Shown here: positions 11,050 to 18,542 of the stretch, piece by piece
Numbering within the stretch: position 1 is the first letter of the stretch
Layout of the letters: the number at the start of each line of letters is the position of its first letter
Source: Chitinophagaceae bacterium
GTDB taxonomy: Bacteria > Bacteroidota > Bacteroidia > Chitinophagales > Chitinophagaceae
DNA length: 21,110 nucleotides
Reading direction: 5' to 3'
NCBI GenBank assembly: GCA_016706055.1
Contig: JADJKL010000014.1
Location: 1-21,110 of the forward strand
Translations under genes and position numbers: made by a program
The notes under the pieces: model-generated
Databases searched by the model: none
Told to the model about the DNA's origin: nothing
Seen by the model: only the letters and a program-made list of their open reading frames with translations

Positions 11050-11091
11050 TTTGAACCACATAGAATCATAGGCACATAGGTTTACACATAG
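11050..11091 (+). repeat. Left inverted-repeat arm with CATAG units
   Basis: Contains TTTGAACC, then CACATAG at 11057-11063, CATAG at 11067-11071, CACATAG at 11073-11079 and CACATAG at 11085-11091. Its last base adjoins the ATG of the enclosed gene. It is the inverted partner of 11529-11556. Confidence 0.6.
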
Positions 11092-11511
11092 ATGATGAGG
11101 ATTACAAAAAAATATCTGAACGAATTAACTTATAAAGTTATTGGCTGTGCAATTGAAGTTCATAAACAACTGGGGCCGGGCTTATTGGAAAGCGTTTATG
11201 AAAAATGTTTCCTGAAAGAATTGTCAATTCAAGGCATAGTATACAAAAATCAGTTATGGGTTCCGTTGAACTATAAAGGATTGGAGCTTGACACTGAATT
11301 AAGATTAGATGTTCTTGTTGAAGATATTCTTTGCGTTGAACTCAAAGCACAAGAAGGGATTTTACCAGTACATGATGCTATACTGCTTTCTTACATGCAA
11401 ATGCTACAAAACCCAAAAGGAATTTTAATTAATTTTCACTGTGTAAATATATTTAAGGAAGGTCAAAAAACTTTAGTTAACAATTTATTTGCTCAATTAC
11501 CTGATGAATAA
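11092..11511 (+). CDS. GxxExxY family protein (PD-(D/E)XK nuclease fold)
   Basis: Intact 139-residue protein. The family signature is present as G30-L-L-E33-S-V-Y36 within QLGPGLLESVYEKCF. A nuclease-like core follows: RLDVLVED (Asp73) and CVELKAQEGI with E83 and K85, the D...ExK arrangement of PD-(D/E)XK enzymes. HDAILLSYMQML and GILINFHCVNI complete the usual small domain. There is no signal peptide or membrane segment, so it should be cytoplasmic. The biological role of the family is not established to my knowledge. The start chosen is the first of two adjacent ATGs; ATG at 11095 would also work. This is the only uninterrupted gene in the left half of the window, and it is enclosed by inverted repeats. 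Confidence 0.88.
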   Translation: MMRITKKYLNELTYKVIGCAIEVHKQLGPGLLESVYEKCFLKELSIQGIVYKNQLWVPLNYKGLELDTELRLDVLVEDILCVELKAQEGILPVHDAILLSYMQMLQNPKGILINFHCVNIFKEGQKTLVNNLFAQLPDE

Positions 11512-11528
11512 ACCCTAAATGTGGTTAT

Positions 11529-11556
11529 CTATGTATCTATCTTCCTATGGTTCAAA
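11529..11556 (-). repeat. Right inverted-repeat arm with CTATG units
   Basis: Reads CTATG, CTAT, then CCTATGGTTCAAA on the plus strand. Its reverse complement starts TTTGAACC and continues with CATAG, GATAG and ACATAG units, matching the left arm imperfectly. It starts 18 bases after the stop of the enclosed gene. Confidence 0.6.
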
Positions 11557-11561
11557 ACCGA

Positions 11562-12469
11562 GAATATTTTTCTGGTATTCATCTTAACAGCAATCACTTT
11601 CATGGCAATAAAAGTTTACTTGAAGAAGTAAAAACATTTCCCTCCTATCCTTCTGCATCTGGTATTGAAAAGCTCAATAATAAATTCTACAGTATTGGCG
11701 ACGATGCAAAATTTATTGATTCTTGACAGCAGTCTGAATAGAATTGATTCTATCTCTTTCCCTTTTCAGAACAACGGATTCCAAAATCTGTAAAAGGCTG
11801 ATCAGAATCAATAAGTATTACTAAAGATAATAAATTACTGCTATTGGGCTCGGTTCAGCTTCTCCCCTATCGCAATACAGGTTGGCTTATTTATCCAACC
11901 AAAAGAAAAATACTTTATTCATCTTGATACTTTTATCAGCGTTTAATATTAAACGGAATAAAAGAATTAAACATTGAAGGTTCTTGCACTTACTCCCGGA
12001 TTGTTACTTGCAAACAGAGGTAATAAAATTATCAAAAAACAAACTGATACTAACAAGTGATAATTTCTGAGAAAAACCAAAAAGATGCGCCAATTTCAAC
12101 AATTTCTATCGGCATAAATAAAGATAGTACAAAGTTCAGCGGGGTATCGGGAATGTGTTATTCAAATAATAGCGACCAGCTTATCCTTACTGTTTCAACA
12201 GAAAACACTCATAATAACGTAGATGATGGAGCTATTGGCAAAAGTTATCTATGGATTGTAAAAAATATGTCTTCCAAAAAAAAATGGAAAGCTATTAATC
12301 CCGACAAGATTATTGATCTCTTGAAGACCTTGACCATCAGTTTAAAGGACAAAAAATCGAATCAGTTAGTATTGCAAAAGAAACATCAGGTTTTCTGCAT
12401 TTAATTCTTGTAGCTGACAACGATAATGGTGCCAGCACAATCTTCAAAGTAATTGTGGAAAAGGATTAG
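11562..12469 (+). pseudogene. DUF6929-like protein with N-terminal hydrophobic anchor, frame broken
   Basis: Stitching frames yields a hydrophobic start ENIFLVFILTAITFMAIKV (signal peptide or anchor), then SASGIEKLNNKFYSIGDDAK, LDSSLNRIDSIS, SITKDNKLLLLGS, LPYRNTGWLI, LILNGIKELNIEGLALTPG, FSGVSGMCYSNNSDQLILTV, DDGAIGKSYLWIV, INPDKIIDL and LILVADNDNGASTIFKVIVE, ending at the TAG 12467-12469. The repeated 'x-L-L-L-G/D' strands suggest a small beta-propeller-like or beta-rich extracytoplasmic domain. I associate it with the Bacteroidota DUF6929 family from memory of its conserved segments; function unknown. The start is not resolved, because no convincing ATG precedes the hydrophobic segment except one inside the right inverted-repeat arm. 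Confidence 0.6.
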
Positions 12470-12554
12470 CCTTAAAACAGAAAAGATTTAAAAATTGTAG
12501 TATTTTACCTCCGAAATTAAGTTTTCACTTTTACCATATCATCAAACCTGAACC

Positions 12555-14741
12555 ATGAAATCTACAATCTGTATTATTTGTTTGCTATTATTAATTGGTG
12601 CTTTCACTAATACTGAAGGACAAACTCCATTAAAGTTCAGAGACACAACTATACAAGGGCCGCAAACATTTGCAATTGTTGTCGGCGTATCGAAATATAA
12701 ATATGTAAAACCGTTGACCTATGCGGATAAAGACGCAATACTATTCAGCGATTACTTAAAATCTCCTGGTGGCGGAAGTTTAAATGGCGATAATATTTTT
12801 ATGCTACTTAATGAAGAAGCCTCCAACTCAAATTTCTGGACAAAAGGATTTCAATGGTTGAAAGCAAAAAAATTACAAAAAGGCGATAAACTATTTATTT
12901 ATTTGGCTGGTCACGGCGATGCAATAGATCAGGATCAGTTCTTCTTTTTGGCTTACGACTGTAATCCCGAAGGCGATAAAAACAATTACCTCGTAAGCGG
13001 AACAATTCAATTATTTAATCTGAAAAAGAAAATTTCTAACGAAACAGCAAAAGGTGTTGAAGTTTTTTTTATAATGGATGCATGCCGTTCTAACGAATTA
13101 CCGGGCGGATTAGCGGGACAAAGTTTTTTAAATACTGCTATCTCAGAAAAGAAAGCTGGTGAAATAATAATGCTGGCTACCGGTGCGGGACAAGAATCAC
13201 TGGAGGATAAATCAATTGGAACTGGCCATGGACTTTTTACTTATTACCTTGTTGATGGATTAAGCGGCTTGGCAGATACAGAAGGCACACCAGACTTTAA
13301 AGTCACTTTTGATGAGATTCAAAAATATGTTGATAAGAATGTTCCTTCTGTAGCGAAGGAACGTTTTAAAAGAAGTCAGGATCCTTATTTCTGTTGTAAT
13401 GAAAACAGCGAAAAAGTAATTAGCAATGTTGACCCAACTTATTTACAAAAATGGCTACAAACAAAAAGAGCACAGAATGGCGGTGGCAACTCATTCAATG
13501 GACTTATAAAATCTGGCAGCAGATATTACTATGCCGATACTTTGCTTGTAGAAACCTATAATCAATTTAATAAGGCAATTAAAAATAATAACATTGTTGG
13601 AAACAAATCTGCAGAAGAATATTATCAACAATTAAATAATAAATATCCGGGCAACCCTTACACACTGGATGCGAAGTCGAGCCTAACAGTTAAGTATATC
13701 GATTTTGCACAAGCCAAAGTTGATCGTTATTTAAGTTGTGGTGACGATTTATCTGCAAAACAAAAACAAGAAAATACAGATGCAGCAACAAGATTGGAAA
13801 AGGCAATTAATTATGTAAGAGAAGATGATGCAGATTTTGCCAATTCTTTAAGAGGAAGATTATTTTTATTGAAAGCAAGCGGCAACAATACCTCATCAGC
13901 GGTCTCCTTTCAAAGTGCTTATTCTGCTCTTTCCATTGATCCAAACGGAGCATATATTCAAAACAAACTGGCCTTATTACATCTAGAAAACAATAATAAG
14001 GACAGTGCTTTATTTTACGCTGATAAGGCCGTAAGAACTGCTCCTAAATGGAAATGTGCATTAACTACATTAGCATTAGTGCAAAATGCAGCCAATAAGA
14101 ATCCTGATAACAAGAATGTGAAAAAGAACTCGCCTTTTAGAAAAGTTAGCTTCGGTGGCACAATTGGCGGAGGACTTAATCAATCAAATCCAACTTACTC
14201 TGGCAATGCCAATTCAGGTTATGATGATGTAAGATCAAATACTGCTCCTACATTCGATTTGGGAGTTATTGTTCAGATAAACATTGGTAATAATATTTTC
14301 ATACGGCCATCTGTAACTGCCGGTTTTGGAAATACGGATATTGATTTTATAAAGAGACCTTTAACAGGCGGACCAGAAACTGTTGAAACAATAGGGCTGA
14401 AAGGAACTTCAGCACATATTGAGTTACCTTTTATAATCAGATTCTCTTCAAAGAAGATTGCACCATACATTATGCTAGGCCCTTCATTTAGTTATATAGT
14501 GAGTCAAAATAGCAGAAGTGTAGAATTATTACCATTAAAAAAATCATTATTCAATGGTAACGGCGGAATTGGAGTTGATATTGGTTTGGGGAATTCAGGA
14601 TTGTCTTTATCACCTGAATTAAAATATACAGCAGGACTTTCTGATACAAAAGACCCGACTACAACTACTTCCTATAACCTAGCTCTTTCATCATTGAAGA
14701 AAAATACATTTTCATTTAATCTATATCTAAGAAAAAGATAA
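12555..14741 (+). CDS. Secreted caspase-family (C14) protein with helical/TPR-like linker and C-terminal outer-membrane beta-barrel
   Basis: Intact, 728 residues. Residues 1-22 form a signal peptide. Residues about 38-285 are a caspase-like domain: AIVVGVSKYKYVKPLTYADKD, then FIYLAGHGD with catalytic His120, then FFIMDACRSNELPGG with catalytic Cys177, and TGHGLFTYYLVDGL. Both dyad residues are present, so protease activity is plausible. Residues about 320-515 are helical with TPR-like spacing (YNQFNKAIKNNN, EYYQQLNNKYPGNPY, ALLHLENNNKDSALFYADKA). From about 528, alternating strands begin with VSFGGTIGGGLNQSNP and continue with IFIRPSVTAGFG, IELPFIIRFSSKKIAPYIML, GGIGVDIGLG and a final FSFNLYLRK. 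They resemble a PorT/OmpX-type barrel ending in an outer-membrane-like strand. The 85-base upstream gap holds no clear terminator. The stop lies two bases from the end of the convergent racemase gene. The substrate is unknown. Confidence 0.85.
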   Translation: MKSTICIICLLLLIGAFTNTEGQTPLKFRDTTIQGPQTFAIVVGVSKYKYVKPLTYADKDAILFSDYLKSPGGGSLNGDNIFMLLNEEASNSNFWTKGFQWLKAKKLQKGDKLFIYLAGHGDAIDQDQFFFLAYDCNPEGDKNNYLVSGTIQLFNLKKKISNETAKGVEVFFIMDACRSNELPGGLAGQSFLNTAISEKKAGEIIMLATGAGQESLEDKSIGTGHGLFTYYLVDGLSGLADTEGTPDFKVTFDEIQKYVDKNVPSVAKERFKRSQDPYFCCNENSEKVISNVDPTYLQKWLQTKRAQNGGGNSFNGLIKSGSRYYYADTLLVETYNQFNKAIKNNNIVGNKSAEEYYQQLNNKYPGNPYTLDAKSSLTVKYIDFAQAKVDRYLSCGDDLSAKQKQENTDAATRLEKAINYVREDDADFANSLRGRLFLLKASGNNTSSAVSFQSAYSALSIDPNGAYIQNKLALLHLENNNKDSALFYADKAVRTAPKWKCALTTLALVQNAANKNPDNKNVKKNSPFRKVSFGGTIGGGLNQSNPTYSGNANSGYDDVRSNTAPTFDLGVIVQINIGNNIFIRPSVTAGFGNTDIDFIKRPLTGGPETVETIGLKGTSAHIELPFIIRFSSKKIAPYIMLGPSFSYIVSQNSRSVELLPLKKSLFNGNGGIGVDIGLGNSGLSLSPELKYTAGLSDTKDPTTTTSYNLALSSLKKNTFSFNLYLRKR

Positions 14742-14743
14742 AA

Positions 14744-15814
14744 TTATTCAACTTGTTTAGCGATGTAATTGGAATTCATAATTCCTAGTGCACCCATGTA
14801 GTTTAATTGAAAGCTTACAAGGTCGCCTACTTTGTATTCATTTTTATTTTTTCCTAAATCCATCACCAGCATATCAGAGCTGGCTTCTATAAGAGTTATA
14901 GACTCGTCTTCGGGAAAAAGGTAACGGGGGTTGCAATCCAATAAACCAATATCAAGTATAGCTCTATATGTTTTCTTCCCATAGTCTGCTTCATCGAATT
15001 CGGGAATTATGCCAGAAGGGTTTTTCATTTGCTCACCTGTAGGAACAATCGGTTTTTCGTACAACTCAATCACTTCAGTATATAATCTAAATACATCTTT
15101 ATGCATCCCTTCAATAATTCCATCAGTAAATAAATCTTTTCCAAAGAACAAAGCTTCTCCAATTCTGAAATGATTTACGCCTTTCGGTATTTGCTTTTTT
15201 ATAAGTAATGGCACGGCAACAGATGACCCACCGGACACCCAAGCAATTTTTCTATTGAATTTTGCTTCAATCAATTGTTTATATAGACACAGTTGTACAA
15301 GTTTGTCAACGGACGGCATAATGCCATTAAGGCAATTGAAATTAGTACCCAATCCTATTATTTCTATGTTGGGTAATTCAAAAACTTTTGCATAAAAATC
15401 CATCAGGTGTTCGCCCATCACTCCTTCTCGTAAGTCACCCATCTCCACCATGATAATAATCTTATGCAGCCTTCCCTGTATTTTAGCTTCTTTGCTTAAT
15501 AATTTAATAGTAGAAAAATCGGTATTGAAACTTACATCAGCATACTTAACTGTATTAGCAATACTTCTTTTTGGAACAGGTTTAATATAAACAGTTTGTA
15601 TGTCATCAGCAATTTGTTTTATCGCTTTCAGGTTTGAAATTCTGGTATCATGCATTTCCCTAACACCAAGGTCATACAGTTCCTGAATAAAAATCTTGTT
15701 CCCACATAATAGTTTAGACACAACACCCCATTCAATATCATTTTTCTTAAACAACTTGTTCAGAAACTGATAATTGTGTTTTAGTTTTTCCCTATATAAT
15801 TTTAAAAATGCCAT
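14744..15814 (-). CDS. Alanine/ornithine racemase-family PLP enzyme (Orr-like)
   Basis: Intact 356-residue fold-type III PLP enzyme of the group that includes clostridial ornithine racemase; often labelled simply 'alanine racemase'. The PLP lysine is probably K34 in GVVSKLLCGN. Other family marks are REMHDTRISNL, YIKPVPKR, IMVEMGDLREGVMG, GLGTNFNCLNGIMPS, WVSGGSSVAVPLL, and the phosphate-binding NHFRIGEALFFGKD. The C-terminal beta domain includes YRAILDIGLLDCNP and a final GALGIMNSNYI segment. It has no signal peptide. It is the last gene of the symporter operon, eight bases after alr. Its presence beside a true alanine racemase argues that it acts on another amino acid; the substrate cannot be read from sequence. 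Confidence 0.82.
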   Translation of the reverse strand: MAFLKLYREKLKHNYQFLNKLFKKNDIEWGVVSKLLCGNKIFIQELYDLGVREMHDTRISNLKAIKQIADDIQTVYIKPVPKRSIANTVKYADVSFNTDFSTIKLLSKEAKIQGRLHKIIIMVEMGDLREGVMGEHLMDFYAKVFELPNIEIIGLGTNFNCLNGIMPSVDKLVQLCLYKQLIEAKFNRKIAWVSGGSSVAVPLLIKKQIPKGVNHFRIGEALFFGKDLFTDGIIEGMHKDVFRLYTEVIELYEKPIVPTGEQMKNPSGIIPEFDEADYGKKTYRAILDIGLLDCNPRYLFPEDESITLIEASSDMLVMDLGKNKNEYKVGDLVSFQLNYMGALGIMNSNYIAKQVE

Positions 15815-15822
15815 TTTAATAC

Positions 15823-16972
15823 TTAATCAACTATAACTCTTGGAATATCATTCGGCAATCTTGTCAGCATTTCATAATTAAGCTGATTACTCATTTCACT
15901 GAAAGAAACCACACTTACTGTTTTGTTCTTTTGTGCCGATCAAAACCACTTCATCGCCAATTTCTACACCTTCAATATGGGTAACATCAATTGTAATTGC
16001 ATTCATGTTAACAATACCTACAACTGTAGCTTCAACTCCTCGCACCAGCACTTTCCCAGTATTACTCATATTACGGCTATATCCATGAGAATAACCCACC
16101 GGCACCACGGCTATCTTCATATCTCTATGTGCAAGATAAGATGTACTATAGCCAATAAACTCTCCCTTCTTTACAGATTTCAGATTCATCAACCTACTTT
16201 TCCAAGTAATAAGGCGTTTCAATATTTTACTATTTTTTTCCTTGTCGCCATTGTATCGGATAAATGTTTCATCGTTTGGCCAAAAACCATATTGCATAAT
16301 GCCAACCCGTACCATGTTGCCAATTGTTTCAGGATAGTTAATTACCGCTGCTGAACAAGCCGCATGTTTGTATGTTGGTGTTAGTCCAGCTTTACCTATC
16401 GTTAATAATGTTTGGTAAAATTTTCCAATCTGCTGAGATACCCGGAAATTATTGGCCATACTTTCTGCTCCGGCAAAATGAGTACAGGCTCCCTTTACTT
16501 CAAAGTTTTGTTTATTATTATTGATCAGTTCTCCCACTATTGCAATTTCCTTTTCATAAAAACCGGTTCTATTCATTCCAGTTTCAATTTCCAGATGAAT
16601 CTTTGCTTTCTTTTTTAGTTTCTTACTATACTTCAATGCATCTTCTAATCGTTTTTCATCAAAAACACAAAACTCAATTCCTTTGTTAATAGCCCATTCA
16701 ATTGCTTCCCCTTCTACCATTCCCATGATATAAAGCTCAGGTGTGTTTTTTATGTTTTTTGAAATATGATAAGCTTCATCCGCAGAATACACTCCAAAGT
16801 AATGCTGATCGCATTCCATTGCAAGTTTCACAAACTCTGTCAAACCATGCCCATAGGCATTTCCCTTAACTACACTACAGAATTTAACATGAGCACCAGT
16901 TTTCTGTTTTAAAAACTTAAGGTTTGTTTGTAAAGCTGATTTACTTATTTCTATGACTGACGATTCAAACAT
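15823..16972 (-). CDS. alr: Alanine racemase, single frameshift near the C-terminus
   Basis: Interconverts L- and D-alanine for peptidoglycan or D-amino acid use. The ATG at 16972 gives MFESSVIEISKSAL and the PLP site VVKGNAYGHG with K36 (most homologues have VVKANAYGHG). LEIETGMNRTGF, KGACTHFAGAE, YKHAACSAAVINYPE, MVRVGIMQYGFWP and the tyrosine-bearing IGYSTSYLA segment follow, then VPVGYSHGYSR and GIVNMNAITIDVT. The frame as written stops at 15896 after CGFFQ. A one-base correction near 15912 restores VVSFSEMSNQLNYEMLTRLP and a natural end at the TAA 15823-15825, giving about 383 residues, the normal length. The start overlaps the preceding amidohydrolase stop (TAATG), indicating translational coupling. 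The truncated version would lose only about 25-30 C-terminal residues. Confidence 0.88.
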
Positions 16973-18102
16973 TATTTATTTAATACCAGTTTAGTAATTC
17001 CATAAAACATACTTACTCCTGTTTCAATAATCTCATCTGGAAAATCATAATCCGGATTATGTAATGCAGGATGGTTTTCCCCAGCGCCTATTCCAAACAT
17101 ACAACCTTTAAACTTTGAAGTAAAAAAGCCAAAATCCTCCCCCCATTTAAAAGGATATTTTCTTTCTTCAACCTGATAATTTAATTCTGCTGCCACATGT
17201 TTTACAAAACCAACAGCTTCTTTATTATTATTGTTTGCAAAAAAGGTTTGTACAAACTCATGTTCCACTTCTAATTTATGTTTTGCGGCAATCGCTTTTA
17301 TTTTTGCAATCAGATCAGCTTCCATTTTTCTCAGCACTTCATTATTCCAGCAGCGCAATGTATAATGCAATTCTCCATATCCCGCTGAAACACCATAAGC
17401 TTCCGAACCCATGTTTATATGTACAGGTGTTAGCAACCTGAAGTCACTTTTTTCTGGATTATTATTATTCTGCTTATCAGCATAATTAATAATCTCACTA
17501 ATTGCCAATGCTGGATTCTCCCCCATTTCTGGTTCAGCTGCATGAGCAGTTCTTCCTTTTAACTTTATAATAATGCTATTGACAGACGCTGAAAATAAAT
17601 CTTCTTTTACAACAATAGTTCCTTTTGTATAACCCGGTAAATTATGAAAAGCAAAAATATAATCTGGCTTAATGTCAAACTGCGAATCTTCAACAACAAG
17701 TTTTGCACCTTCACCAGTTTCTTCTGCCGGTTGAAATAATCAATATCCTTTTCCAGTCAATGGTTTTACTGCTGATAATTTTTCAGCAAGACCACATAGA
17801 ATAGTTGTGTGACCATCATGTCCGCATTTATGTGAAATGCCATCGGTAACGGAACGATATGCAAACTTATTTACTTCCTGAATTGGCAAAGCATCCAGTT
17901 CGCTTCTGAATAAAATAGTTTTTCCCGGTTTACCTGAATCGAATAAAACCAAAATTCCATTGCCTCCAATATTTGTTACAATTTTATCAGGTTCTAATTT
18001 TTCAATAAACTGTACAATATGCTCTGCTGTTTTGGATTCAACACCCGAAAGTTCGGGATAAGCATGCAGCCAATGACGTAACTGTATTAATTCATTACTC
18101 AT
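16972..18102 (-). pseudogene. M20-family amidohydrolase (N-acyl amino acid hydrolase type) with one in-frame TGA
   Basis: Metallohydrolase that removes acyl groups from amino acids or cleaves similar amides. The ATG at 18102 (MSNELIQLRHWLHAYPELSG) keeps one frame to the TAA at 16972-16974, 376 codons, broken only by a TGA at codon 121 (17740-17742). Metal and catalytic residues are all present: HKCGHDGHTT (residues 91-100), LFQPAEETGEGAK just after the stop, FAFHNLPGYTKG, and the terminal HPALHNPDYDFPDE. A dimerisation domain lies between, containing AHAAEPEMGENPA. The TGA occupies a position that is normally hydrophobic (GKVxLxFQPAEE), so a point error or a recent nonsense mutation is likely. 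It begins four bases after the acetyltransferase gene and overlaps alr, so it belongs to the same operon. The nearest named relatives are HipO/IAA-amino acid hydrolases. Confidence 0.85.
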
Positions 18103-18106
18103 ACAA

Positions 18107-18542
18107 TTAGCGTTGCAAACGCATTTCAAGATATTTATTGGTAAATCCTAGTTTCTGATACAAGAATCTTGCAGGATTATCGGGTTCCACATGTAGGGCA
18201 ATACTACCTTTTGCTCTTTCCATTGTAAGAGCCATCAACTTTTTCCCAAGACCTTGTCCACGGAAAGCTTTATCAACAGCAATGTAAACAAGAATGTTTT
18301 CCGGAATATAACCGTCCATTCCAGTTTCATTAATAATAACCGCTCCCGCAATATGCATGCCTTCATGTGCAACAACTACAAAGCCTCCACGGTCAGGATT
18401 AAAAAACATAATCAAGGCATTTTAAAATAAATTCTTTTTTATCGCCAAATTGATCCAGATGCTGAACCAAAAAGTCAGCAATCAAATCATTTGTCAGTTG
18501 TTCGTCTTTGCCAGTTGCCTGGTCTATAATTTTGTATTCCAT
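18107..18542 (-). CDS. GNAT-family N-acetyltransferase, one homopolymer frameshift
   Basis: Transfers an acetyl group from acetyl-CoA to an amine. The natural start is ATG 18542 (MEYKIIDQATGKDEQLTNDL). A run of six T at about 18403-18408 on the opposite strand shifts the frame after KCLDYVF; five T would join it to NPDRGGFVVVAHEGMHIAGA. The acetyl-CoA-binding core is intact: ILVYIAVDKAFRGQGLGKKL with the RGQGLG loop, then IALHVEPDNPARFLYQKLGF and the end at 18107. About 144 residues once corrected; as written, an ATG at 18415 gives a 102-residue product. The start overlaps the symporter stop by one base (TGATG), and the amidohydrolase start follows four bases after its own stop. Substrate unknown; context suggests an amino acid. 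Confidence 0.82.

Larger units (their letters stand above)
11050..11556. mobile_element. GxxExxY cassette bounded by CATAG-rich inverted repeats (putative)
   Basis: The left boundary begins TTTGAACC (11050-11057) followed by spaced copies of CACATAG/CATAG up to the start codon. The right boundary is a near mirror image: CTATG and CTAT units, then CCTATGGTTCAAA ending at 11556. The outermost eight bases are perfectly inverted (TTTGAACC / GGTTCAAA). The pair encloses exactly one gene of 420 bases. There is no transposase, and no target-site duplication was seen by eye. It sits between purE and the DUF6929-like gene. That it is mobile is inferred from structure only. Confidence 0.5.

Noticed and set aside
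14742..14743. A bidirectional terminator between the caspase and racemase genes
   Set aside because: The convergent genes are only two bases apart and no hairpin with T-runs was found at the junction.
15923..16354. A 143-codon plus-strand open frame within alr
   Set aside because: It is fully antisense to the clear alanine racemase; its translation has no recognisable family and an odd composition rich in His, Asn and Cys.
17740..17742. TGA read as selenocysteine or a reassigned codon
   Set aside because: The position is hydrophobic in M20 enzymes, no selenocysteine-type hairpin is evident, and TGA is used as a normal stop at other genes here, including the symporter.
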